Shown here in pieces: positions 9,451 to 17,367 of a DNA stretch of 64,000 bases. The translations under genes were made by a program, and so were the position numbers. Location of the stretch: positions 1 through 64,000 of the forward strand of contig JBDHUW010000002.1 of assembly GCA_039809345.1 (NCBI GenBank), written 5' to 3'. The first letter of the stretch is position 1. Each line of letters begins with the position of its first letter. The notes under the pieces are model-generated. The model did not search any database, was not told the DNA's origin, and was given only the letters and a program-made list of their open reading frames with translations. The DNA comes from JBDHUW01 sp039809345 (GTDB lineage: Bacteria; Patescibacteriota; Gracilibacteria; Absconditabacterales; Absconditicoccaceae).

Positions 9451-10299
9451 TTATAATGGGCTTTTTATGTGTTGTATATGGGTAGATGTAACATGCGTAT
9501 AGTGTTGTGTAGTACGAATGTTTGCATGCCCCAAGAGATCTTGCACAAAACGAATATCTGTGCCATTTTCAATCAGATGCGTTGCAAAACTGTGGCGAAG
9601 CGAATGGAATGTCGCTGGCTTTGTAATATTCGCTTTTTTCTTTGCATACGCAAAGATATGCCCCAATGTTCTTACATGCAACTTTCCTCCCCTTTCACTC
9701 TCAAAAACATAGTCTGAAGGATGTTTTCACGCACAGAGGGTGTGCAACTGTGGCATTACCAATCTAGACACAATCGTTGTTCTATCTCTGTTTCACTTTC
9801 CTCCACGTACTACCAAAGTACAGTTTTCACCATCAAGATCTTGCACACGAATATTGGTAACCTCAGATATCCTCAGTCATGATCAATACGCCAGCATCAA
9901 TATTGCCTTGTGCTTCGTATTACGCACTGTCGCAAACATAGTTTCTATCTCACTTTTTGTCAACACAACTGGTAATCTTCTTGGCTCTTTTGAGAGTTTA
10001 ATATCAATTTCACCATGTATATGCAATACCTCACGAACAAAATGTTTGATTGCCTCTTTGTACAGATTCACTGTCTTGGGTGCTTTTTCACCTGCAATGA
10101 GATATAAGACAAACTCAATAACCACATCTTTTGTAAGCTGTGACAGTGGTATGTTATTATATTTGGTGCGATATCGCTGGAGAAACATCTTCACACACGT
10201 CATATAAGCATCAACCGTTCTTGGACTATACTGTCTATATTGTAACAGTTTCTTAAAACGTTCAATCCGCTCAGCAACCGTCATTGGTATATATTTCAT
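9451..10299 (-). CDS. Tyrosine recombinase (XerC/D- or integron-integrase-like)
   Basis: 282 aa from ATG 10297-10299 (GTG 10303-10305 possible) to TAA 9451-9453. N-terminal SAM-like DNA-binding domain (residues 10-95), then the catalytic domain with all residues: R in GLRISEV, K in GGKGNRDR, HSLRHSFATH, LLGH and nucleophile Tyr in QHYTH. The C-terminal wording (ITKPATFHSLRHSFATHL, TDIRFVQDLLGH) is close to IntI, but the extra IntI helix between patches II and III is absent. It diverges from three cassette-like genes with attC-like sites. TGA encodes the Gly in AYGAGLRIS and others, so it is adapted to the host code. Confidence 0.9.
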
Positions 10300-10446
10300 T
10301 TGCACTTAGGAACTAAAAACATACAATACTCAGTACATACTACTCTGCCAATGAAAAACAAAGAAAAAACTAGGACAAATTTTAGCACATTGCCTATTTG
10401 ATACAATATTGTGGTGTTTATAGGTAATGTTTTCTGAAAATGGGGA

Positions 10447-10453
10447 GTTAGGT
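10447..10453 (+). other. Candidate attI-type recombination core (GTTAGGT)
   Basis: GTTAGGT matches the integron core GTTRRRY and lies 148 bp upstream of the recombinase start, on the cassette side. It is complementary at six of seven positions to GCCTAAC (11421-11427), the R'' core at the end of the first cassette. That is the relation expected when a cassette is excised between G and TT. A 7-mer alone is weak evidence; the matching partner and position give it weight. Confidence 0.45.
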
Positions 10454-10616
10454 GACATATTTTGAAAAATTTGTTTTTAAAATGTTTTTGGTGGGCTTTA
10501 AGAAATAAGGAATTTGATTTTTTTAATTTTTAAAGAGGGGGATAATATTGTGTTTTCTTCCGCTCCGCTACAGAAAACGATTGATTTATAAATTTTAATT
10601 CTTTACTCTTACTATT

Positions 10617-11282
10617 ATGAAGCTACTATTAACATCAAGCGGACTAACAAACAATTCAATTGCTAATGCTTTATTTGAATTAACTGGAAAGAAACCAGAA
10701 GAAACAACAGTTGTTTTTATTCCTACTGCAAGCAATGTTGAATCTGGCGATAAGGATTGGCTAATTACTGATTTAGTGAATTTGAAAAAACAAAACTTCA
10801 AATCAATTGAAATCACAGACATTTCGGCAGTCGATGAAAAAATATGGAAACCAAGTTTAGAAAGAGCAGATGTTTTGTTTTTTGAAGGAGGAAACAACTA
10901 TCATCTGATGAGATGGCTAAATAAATCAGGCTTATCTGAAATGTTATCTGATTTATTGAAAGATAAAGTTTATGTTGGCGTTTCTGCTGGAAGTATGGTT
11001 ACCAATCCTGATTTAGCATTAAAACTATCCCAAGTGATTTATGAAGAAGATATGCTAGAAACCGAAGAATTAAAGGGTTTAAATTTTGTAGATTTTTATT
11101 TCTTGCCACATTTGAATTCCGAATGGTTTAAAAAAATGAGGAGAGAAAATATAGAAAAAGTTGGACAAGAAATAAGCAAAACAATTTATGCCATGGACGA
11201 TGATTCCGCATTAAAGATTATCGATGACAAAATCGAAGTGATTAGTGAAGGAGAATGGTTTGTTATTAACGAGAAAAAATAA
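10617..11282 (+). CDS. S51-family peptidase E-like protein (first cassette)
   Basis: 221 aa, ATG to TAA. Peptidase S51 (dipeptidase E, glutamine-amidotransferase-like fold): FFEGGNNYHLMRWL, then the nucleophile elbow VGVSAGSMV with the Ser, and the later His in LPHLNSEW. The family cleaves Asp-X dipeptides or cyanophycin dipeptides in the cytoplasm. All eleven glycines use GGN and none uses TGA, while the next cassette uses TGA for most, so this gene probably came from a standard-code donor. A terminator hairpin follows at once. Confidence 0.85.
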   Translation: MKLLLTSSGLTNNSIANALFELTGKKPEETTVVFIPTASNVESGDKDWLITDLVNLKKQNFKSIEITDISAVDEKIWKPSLERADVLFFEGGNNYHLMRWLNKSGLSEMLSDLLKDKVYVGVSAGSMVTNPDLALKLSQVIYEEDMLETEELKGLNFVDFYFLPHLNSEWFKKMRRENIEKVGQEISKTIYAMDDDSALKIIDDKIEVISEGEWFVINEKK

Positions 11283-11285
11283 GGA

Positions 11286-11333
11286 GTTTTGAAAAATGGA
11301 ATTCACCCCAGCCCCTCTTCCATTTTTCAAAAC
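11286..11333 (+). terminator. Terminator-like hairpin with a conserved 20-nt loop
   Basis: A perfect 14-bp stem (GTTTTGAAAAATGG / CCATTTTTCAAAAC) directly follows the peptidase stop. Its loop, AATTCACCCCAGCCCCTCTT, recurs with one inserted T in the hairpin after the next cassette gene (12215-12257), although the stems differ. A conserved loop on different stems suggests a shared cassette element, not just termination. Confidence 0.6.
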
Positions 11334-11420
11334 AAAAAAATCAAATATAATAATAAAAAGCCCACCAAAAACGGAATAATATGGATAAATTTTTCAAAAA
11401 TACGCAAGGCACTTTGGCTC

Positions 11421-11490
11421 GCCTAACAGCTCCTATCTGTATGCTACGCATATTGCTATCGCAACATCAGATGAGTAGCAAACGTTGTGG
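11421..11490 (+). other. attC-like site of cassette 1
   Basis: Begins with GCCTAAC (fits RYYYAAC) and ends with GTTGTGG (loose fit to GTTRRRY), 70 bp apart, within the usual attC range. Between them GCTCCTATCTG pairs imperfectly with CAGATGAGTAGC, leaving a loop of about 30 nt, so the single strand would fold with unpaired bases as attC sites do. The segment AACAGCT..TATCTGT..GCT.CGCA is shared with the site at 12346-12455. Confidence 0.5.
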
Positions 11491-11613
11491 AACATACATT
11501 TTTTATCTCTTCTGCGGTTGAAAGTCAGAATTGAAATCAGGAAGCAAAACAAGATTTTTGATTTTTTTAAGGAGGGGGATAAGAAAAAAATTTTATTTTT
11601 TAAATACTAATTT

Positions 11614-12210
11614 ATGCATTGTACTATTATTATTTGATCACAAAACATTGACTCTCAATCTGCTAAAGTTGCTAACTTTTGTAAAAATCAACTTAAGGCA
11701 ATGAATATTTCAGAATCGATTATTGATCTCTGAAAGAATCATCTTCCGTATTATGACGAAGAAAATAACCCAGAATCCGAATTATGAAAAAATATTTGGG
11801 CGTCTTATCATACAACATTATTACAATCTGATGGAATTATAATTATTTCTCCAGAATGGTGATGAATGGTTCCTGGATCACTCAAAAACTTTTTTCTTTG
11901 GTGCGAAGAAAATGAACTTGCTCACAAACCATGATTATTAATAGGTGTATCATCATGAACAGGATGAGCTTATCCTATTGCTGAGCTTCGTATGAGTAGC
12001 TATAAAAACACTAAAATTTGTTATATACCAGACCATGTTATTATTCGTAACGTAACAAAGGTTCTAAGCAAAGAAAATACAGAAGAAAATTATAAAATTG
12101 AAAAAAGAATTAATAATTCTATTGAAACATTAGTTGCATACATGAAATGATTTATACTTATTAGAGAACAGAAAATCATACAGGACAATCCTATGCCATA
12201 TGGAATGTAA
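11614..12210 (+). CDS. NADPH-dependent FMN reductase-like flavoprotein (second cassette)
   Basis: 198 aa, ATG 11614 to TAA 12208-12210. Flavodoxin fold: phosphate loop IGSQNIDSQSAKVA at the N-terminus, central ISPEWGGMVPGSLKNFFLWC matching the SPEYNGSxPGxLKNxlDW signature of the family, and VSSGTGGAYP. Such enzymes reduce FMN, azo dyes or quinones with NAD(P)H. About nine of fourteen glycines are TGA, including both Gly of WGGM, so the gene is settled in the recoded host. A purine-rich GGAGGGGGATAA precedes it by about 30 bp, as before the first cassette gene. Confidence 0.88.
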
Positions 12211-12214
12211 AAAG

Positions 12215-12257
12215 TTGGCTCGCAAAATTCACCCCTAGCCCCTCTTTTGCTCGCCAA
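12215..12257 (+). terminator. Second hairpin with the conserved loop
   Basis: TTGGCTCGCAAA and TTTTGCTCGCCAA form an imperfect stem immediately after the reductase stop. The loop carries the same AATTCACCCC-AGCCCCTC sequence seen at 11300-11319, with one extra T. The stem sequences of the two hairpins are unrelated. Confidence 0.5.
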
Positions 12258-12345
12258 ATGGAAAAAATCTTCTTTTGTTTGGCTTGAAAAATATGGTCTG
12301 GATTGTAATTCACGAGATAAAAAATGTACCAATCCCTACGGGGTC

Positions 12346-12455
12346 GCACAACAGCTGATATCTGTTCGCTTCGCACATCCCGACCATATTGAGTTAAATT
12401 TTAATGGAATGGTCGGGACGTCACCCCAGTGTCGCAAACGATAGATACGTTAGAT
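12346..12455 (+). other. attC-like site of cassette 2
   Basis: Starts GCACAAC and ends GTTAGAT (exact GTTRRRY), 110 bp apart. The arms pair over a long imperfect helix; the core is CCCGACCAT / ATGGTCGGG around an AT-rich loop. GCACAAC is complementary at six of seven positions to GTTGTGG (11484-11490), the first bases of this same cassette, as integron excision predicts. The left arm shares about 25 aligned bases with the site at 11421. Confidence 0.55.
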
Positions 12456-12487
12456 AAATCGTAATTTTTACTTGATACCATTCTATC

Positions 12488-12949
12488 ATGATCTTACAAA
12501 AAGCAAGACCAGAGGACATCTCTGAAATTCAAGCTCTAATGGATGAACTAAATGAATATAGAAAAAGACTTTTTAGCGAAGAAAATAAAGATTTTCATCA
12601 AAGAATAAATCCATATAACCCATTAAAAGATGATAATTTTAATGAGTCTATATTTTTTATAGCAAAAGATGCATCAAATAAAGTAGTTGGATTTATTCAA
12701 GGCACCATTCATGAAAGAAAAAACCATAAACTAAATAAGTTAGGATATATTGACGAATTATATGTACAAGAAATTGCTCGCTGAAAAGGAGTTGCTAAAA
12801 ATCTTTTTAAAGAGCTTGAATGTGACTTCAAAAAACAGGGTTGTGATCATATAACGACACATACAGATATTGAAAACGATCTTTCGCAACATTTTTACGA
12901 ACAAGTTGGGATGAGAAAAACAACGATTGAATTATGGAAGAAGTTGTAA
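12488..12949 (+). CDS. GNAT-family N-acetyltransferase (third cassette gene)
   Basis: 153 aa, ATG to TAA 12947-12949. GNAT fold: N-terminal RPEDISEIQALMDELNEY, strand LGYIDELYVQ, then the acetyl-CoA pyrophosphate loop ARGKGVAKNLF, and C-terminal YEQVGMRKTTIELWKK. The first Gly of the invariant R-G-x-G loop is TGA; under the standard code the protein would stop just there, before its cofactor site. Substrate unknown (amine or antibiotic). GNATs are common integron cassette cargo. Only one TGA is used. Confidence 0.88.
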
Positions 12950-13093
12950 AAATTGCGACTCAAGATATAAAAAGCATGACAACAACTAAAATCTGCAATG
13001 CATAGAATTAACTTTTACTCAGCACTCCATTGATTTTTAATGAAAGGAGTATAACTCTAGATAGTAACTAATACTATATTACCAAAATTCATT

Positions 13094-13864
13094 TTACAAA
13101 ACATACTTGGCAATGAGATCTACAAAATACTCATGCATATGTCAGTTAGTTGCCAGATGTCACTTGCATCAATCCTTTGTATTATAAAGCTGTTCATTTC
13201 AATAAAAGTCAGTAACTTTCCCACCTGCTCACTCTATGATTGGTTTTAGTGCTGCAAATTCCCGAGGCCAATTTCATGGGAAAATTGCTGCAGCAACTTC
13301 CCCTGTTGCAATTAATGAGGTTGGATACGCTATCGAACAAAACTGAATAACTTTGAAATTAGCATCACACAATACATTATGGATTTTATTCATAGAATAC
13401 GGTGCACGAGGGAAACACTCAATTGCAACTAAGACTTTTGATGGTTCTGATTCAGAAGAAACGCGAATGTTATGATCATTGCAAAACGTCGCATTTCAGT
13501 CCCCCAAATACAGTTTATCTCACAATGGGTCATAAACCCCACCAAGAATTGGTTTTCACCAATGTAATAATGAAACAACTATTGATGCTATCGGTAGAGA
13601 ATGAGAATACGGAATCGTCCCGTCAATAGGATCAATTACCCACATGTATTCAGAAGTTCATCCCACACTCTCCTCTTCTCACAATACACTGTGTCATGGA
13701 AAAGCCTCTTGCACTTTTTTTATAAACAACGTATTTATTGTTGTATCTGCAATAGTGAGAGGTGTCGCATCTTCTTTAAAAATGGTTTGTTTGTCTGAAA
13801 AATAATATTTCTTGAAAATTTCTCATGCTTCACGCATAAATTCTTTTATAAACTGTTGGTACAT
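13094..13864 (-). CDS. Inositol-monophosphatase-family phosphatase
   Basis: 256 aa, ATG 13862-13864 to TAA. The Mg-dependent phosphatase motifs are present: LGEEES, then WVIDPIDGTIPY (motif A, DPIDGT), and the C-terminal WPREFAALKPIIEGAGGKV, equivalent to W-D-x-A-A with Asp replaced by Arg-Glu. The family includes SuhB, histidinol-phosphatase and 3'-phosphoadenosine phosphatase; the substrate cannot be fixed here. TGA encodes several Gly, including one in IFPGNW. The upstream boundary with the alpha/beta hydrolase is 25 bp. Confidence 0.85.
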
Positions 13865-13889
13865 AGTGGCTAAGTGAGAAATAAAAACA

Positions 13890-14579
13890 TTATTCATGCA
13901 AAATATTTTGAATCATACCATGCACAATCTTCATAACTGGCGCTCTGTATTCTTTTGATATATCATGATTCCCATCTACATTTATCATATACGCATTCTT
14001 GATCAAATGATGACCAGTGAAATGCATGACTTCATCTTGCATCGCGTATACAATATAGAGTTTAGTACGCAAAGCTATTGAATTATAAAGACCGACTACA
14101 TCAGTAGCTAAGCGCTCCTTCCAATAGGAAGCTGGAATCACAGTGACAGAGCCATCAGTTCTCTTTCTTCTCGATTCATTTGCCAAATCTAGTGTATTTC
14201 ATGTCAACTTCGTATATCTATCGAGAATTTCTTTCATATCTGTATGAAAAAATGGTGAGATCATGATTACCCCTGCAATATCCTTCATATCACACAATGC
14301 TGCAATTGTTCATCCCTGGGACTGCCCTACAATAACTATCTTCTGAGTAGGATATTTTGCATGCGTCTCCTCTATCACGCGTTGAAGTTTTTTGGCTTGT
14401 TCGCTAAACGGGAGCGCAAACAGTTCTTTCGTCTCTTCATCATAATCATTGTAATCAAAGAGTACGGTAATGACTCAAAATGACTCTAGATATGCAGCCA
14501 TATCAGTAAAAAATCATCTAGAATCCTTGCGAACACCAAATCAGTGAGAAAAGATAATTACTGTGTTGTGTAAGTCCAT
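13890..14579 (-). CDS. Alpha/beta hydrolase
   Basis: 229 aa, ATG 14577-14579 to TAA 13890-13892. Oxyanion region IIFSHGFGVRKDSRGFF near the N-terminus, nucleophile elbow IVIVGQSQGGTIAAL (Ser in GQSQG), acid candidate D in MQDEV and His in VDGNHDIS. Resembles the small serine hydrolases (BAAT/dienelactone-like or RBBP9-like); cytoplasmic, substrate unknown. The second Gly of SQGG is TGA. Next to the inositol-phosphatase-like gene on the same strand, possibly co-transcribed. Confidence 0.82.
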
Positions 14580-14750
14580 ATGTATAATATAAATAAAAAT
14601 TATTTAAAAAACGACATCCTCATTTTCAAGATTCACTGAAAGATTTATAGGAAGGAGGTTTTTTCCATGAGAAAGTATTATTGTGTATAAATACACGCAT
14701 AGTATATATTTATGTGTAGGTTGCTATGGAATTTTTGTAAAAACAATATA
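14580..14750. other. Intergenic region, no supported gene
   Basis: AT-rich stretch between the hydrolase start and the small-RNA promoter. It holds a purine-rich GGAAGGAGG followed by a seven-codon frame (14667-14690, MRKYYCV), too short to support. Promoter elements for the hydrolase are expected here on the minus strand but none is clear. Confidence 0.4.
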
Positions 14751-14778
14751 TTGATTTTTGATACAAAATCCTTATAGT
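14751..14778 (+). promoter_or_regulatory. Promoter of small-RNA candidate
   Basis: TTGATT (14751-14756) and TATAGT (14773-14778) are spaced by 16 bp, a good sigma-70-type promoter. No coding frame follows, but a short structured segment ending in a T-run does. Confidence 0.5.
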
Positions 14779-14784
14779 AAAAGT

Positions 14785-14849
14785 GTCGAAAGACGTATAT
14801 ACGTTCCCGCTAAATTCAGGTGAAAGACCCTGCTCAGGGACGTTTTTTT
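14785..14849 (+). ncRNA. Small structured RNA candidate
   Basis: About 65 nt between a good promoter and seven Ts. Predicted elements by eye: GTC-GAAA-GAC tetraloop hairpin, the palindrome CGTATATACG, an inner CAGG...CCCTG hairpin and an outer ACGTTCCC / GGGACGT stem next to the T-run. No known family recognised (not SRP RNA, tmRNA or 6S). Its 3' end overlaps the 3' end of the opposite gene 14848-15201, so part of it may simply be a shared terminator. Confidence 0.4.
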
Positions 14850-15201
14850 ATTTTTGGTAAAAACTAATTACCACATACCTTCGCCTATTTTTTGCATCAT
14901 ACTTTTTTGCAATAATCATTTTATAAAAAGCTGTTTCTATACTATATTTTCATGTGTCTTGCTGTTCTCATAACGTGAAATTATGGATAATATACTCAAA
15001 AAACTCTACTAATCTAATTCTTCTCACAACATCGCTTGTAGTATATCTTGTTATATTTCAGTACAAACCATATTTGTGTACAAAGATATCAAAAAATATC
15101 TTCGTTCAATCATGCATAGTAAGATATGGCTTTCAAGTAGTGGTTTTGGGGAATCATCTAATAATATGTAATGCAGTGGTATATATGTCTTGTACTTTCA
15201 T
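14848..15201 (-). CDS. Hypothetical 117-aa basic protein
   Basis: ATG 15199-15201 to TAA 14848-14850. Five or more TGA codons read as Gly. Visible pattern: KPYLTMHDGTKIFFDIFVHKYGLYG, RIRLVEFFEYIIHNF, and a strongly basic C-terminus IIAKKYDAKNRRRYVVISF. The beta-rich end with HDG and R/K clusters recalls small barnase- or RelE-like nucleases, but no family can be named. Downstream the minus strand enters the small-RNA hairpins. Confidence 0.5.
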
Positions 15202-15204
15202 AAC

Positions 15205-15230
15205 AAAAAAACCGAAGAGATAAATCCTCG
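15205..15230 (-). terminator. Terminator, copy 1 of a repeated module
   Basis: CGAAGAG-ATAAA-TCCTCG hairpin with seven As on its left, which are Us on the minus transcript. The loop and right flank (ATAAATCCTCGATTCTATAG) recur at 60216 and 60910. It lies downstream of the 15368-15634 gene. Confidence 0.55.
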
Positions 15231-15367
15231 ATTCTATAGGAAAATAGGAGTGAGATAGCAAAGAATAAGTTAGGAAAAATATGCCTACTGCTTATATGAC
15301 TTGTCTTAGGCTATGCACATATTGTCTTATTTTTATTAAAACCTAGCTAGCTCTAAAATATATCACT

Positions 15368-15634
15368 TTAGCTATCCCAGTCTGGAATAAGAGCTTCCTG
15401 AGTATAGGGGTTTTGCTTTATGAAAGAAAAAGACCTACTCCCCTTCAGAATAGTCATTGCTTCATCTTCATAATATGAGATAGCACCCGATTCGAATTCA
15501 TGTTTTCCTATGCCATTAATGTGCAATATGCCGCTTATCCATCTATCTAAATCAGCACCATCTTCGCTACTATCAGCAACTCTTGTAATAGGCACAAGAC
15601 CATTTGTTGTTTTTATTTCTAATTTTTGATACAT
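15368..15634 (-). CDS. Hypothetical 88-aa protein
   Basis: ATG 15632-15634 to TAA 15368-15370. Acidic small protein: KLEIKTTNGLVPITRV, then DDRWISGILHI-like and ISYYEDEAMTILKGSRSFSF. Eight glycines, none encoded by TGA, which is unusual here and could mark a recent arrival. Family unknown. It diverges from the WG-repeat gene across 170 bp of AT-rich DNA. Confidence 0.55.
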   Translation of the reverse strand: MYQKLEIKTTNGLVPITRVADSSEDGADLDRWISGILHINGIGKHEFESGAISYYEDEAMTILKGSRSFSFIKQNPYTQEALIPDWDS

Positions 15635-15804
15635 GGTAATTTCTATATGATAAACATTAATATACTATCAATACATGCAAATATTTCAAGTCAGAACCGA
15701 TAAGAAGAGATAAATTATAAAAACACTCAATATAAAAATTATTTGTAATTGCATACAGTTTTATTAGTAAGTAGATTATACTATATTTAGTTTAACTAAG
15801 ATAC

Positions 15805-17355
15805 ATGACTGATAATAATAATTCAATAGTCCCTCTAGAAGACAATAACATATCTCTAAATAAGAATGATATTAAACTACTTAGATATTGAGGTAAGCAT
15901 TTATGACTAGAGTTTGTTTGTATCAAAAAGTGAGAGTTTTGGTTCGATCATGCATATGAGTTCAGAGAATGACTTGCAAAAGTTTATATAAGTGGGAAAT
16001 GATATAACTTTGTAGATAAGCATGGGAATATACTATGTAGTACTCGATTTGATAGGATTCAAGCCTTTTCAGAATGATTTGCAAAAGTGCATGTAAGTGG
16101 GGAATGATATAACTTTGTAGACAAGAATGGAAATATATTATGTAGTGAGCGGTTCGATAACGCAAATAATTTCTCATCATTATTTGCAAATAGCGCATAT
16201 GAGTTCTCAGAATGACTTGCAAAAGTTTATATAAGTGGGAAATGATGTAACTTTGTAGATAAGCATGGGACTATACTATGTAGTACTCGATTTGATTCGA
16301 TTCAAGCCTTTTCAGAATGATTTGCAAAAGTGCATGTAAGTGGGAAATGATATAACTTTGTAGACAAGAATGGGAATATACTATGTAGTGAGCGGTTCGA
16401 TGACGCAAATAATTTCTCAGAATGACTTGCAAAAGTTTATATAAGTGGGAAATGATGTAACTTTGTAAATAAGCATGGGGATATATTATGTAATGAGTGG
16501 TTCGATGACGCACATAAGTTCAGAGAATGACTTGCTGCTATACAGATAAATAATAAGTGATATAACTTCATTGATAAAAATGATAAGATTCAGTTTACCC
16601 ATTGGTTTGATGATGTTAGGTTATTTTTTAATTGATTTGCGCCTGCATATATAAATAACAAAGGATGGAATTTTATAGATAATAATGGGAATATTATATC
16701 CAGTAAATGGTTTGATGATGTTAGATCTTATGAATCATGACTACAAGTATATTTAAATAAGAAGGGATGGAATTTTATAGATAATAATGGGAATGTCATA
16801 TTTAATATTCGATGGGATAATATTATTTGGTTTTTTTATGAATGATTTGCAAAAGTGCATGTAAGTGGGGAATGATATAACTTTGTAGACAAGAATGGGA
16901 ATATACTATGTAGTGAGCGGTTCGATGACGCACATGAGTTCAGAGAATGACTTGCTGCTATACAGATAAATAATAAGTGATATAACTTCATTGATAAAAA
17001 TGGAAATATATTATGTAATGAGTGGTTCGATAACGCAAATAATTTCTCAGAATGACTAGCTGCTATAAAAATAAATAATAAATGATATAACTTCATTGAT
17101 AAAAATGGGAATATGTTATCTGAGCAATGGTTTAACTTTGACGGTGTTGGTGATTTTTCAGAATGACTAGTTGCTGTATACATAGATGGCAAATGATATA
17201 ACTTCATTGATAAAAATGGAGATTATTTATGTGAAGAACGATTTGATAATGCTAATATGGGATTAGTATACAGATTTTATGATTGATATCTCGCAGTTAA
17301 AAAAAATGGTAAATGACGAAACTTTATTGATAAAAATGGGAATTATTTATTTTAG
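15805..17355 (+). CDS. WG-repeat (KWG-like) protein
   Basis: 516 aa, ATG 15805 to TAG 17353-17355. About fourteen repeats of roughly 35 residues follow the pattern YNFVDKNGNILCSxRFDxAxxFSEGLAKV..SGKG, the WG-repeat signature; both invariant glycines (SEG-LA and GKG-YN) are usually TGA, so the gene is invisible under the standard code. WG repeats form beta-rich protein-binding arrays, mostly of unknown role, often next to signalling or effector domains. No signal peptide. The next gene starts 12 bp after the stop, so the two are very likely translated together. Confidence 0.88.
15955..16560 (+). repeat. Near-identical DNA repeats inside the WG gene
   Basis: Two-repeat blocks of about 210 bp recur: the segment starting GACTTGCAAAAGTTTATATA appears near 15970, 16213 and 16423, and the alternating segment TTTGCAAAAGTGCATGTAAG near 16080, 16320 and 16849. 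Copies differ by only a few bases, while other repeats (16600-16800) have diverged. This suggests recent expansion by slippage or recombination. One block carries an extra 33-bp piece. Confidence 0.8.
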
Positions 17356-17367
17356 AAATATTAACAT

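Larger units (their letters stand above)
10484..11372. repeat. Inverted repeat flanking the S51 peptidase gene
   Basis: GTTTTTGGTGGGCTTT at 10484-10499 recurs as its exact reverse complement at 11357-11372 (16 of 16). Just outside, TTTTGAAAAATTT-like sequence near 10460 pairs with AAATTTTTCAAAA near 11387. The repeats bracket one gene that has no UGA-Gly codons. They may be ends of a small mobile unit or long-range folding elements inside the cassette. Confidence 0.6.

Noticed and set aside
9451..10299. Naming the recombinase IntI
   Set aside because: The IntI-specific insertion between patches II and III is absent, so only integron-like can be supported.
12961..13080. A third attC-like site after the GNAT gene
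   Set aside because: CAACAACTAAAATCTGCAAT near 12979 resembles the left arm of the other sites, but no partner complementary to GTTAGAT and no right core was found.
14667..14690. Seven-codon leader peptide after a GGAGG sequence
   Set aside because: No downstream gene on that strand that it could control.
15962..17207. Long minus-strand frames and GGTTCGAT segments resembling tRNA T-arms, and a CRISPR-like periodicity
   Set aside because: They come from the WG repeats on the plus strand. Spacing is multiples of three, units are coding, and no cloverleaf or spacer structure exists.
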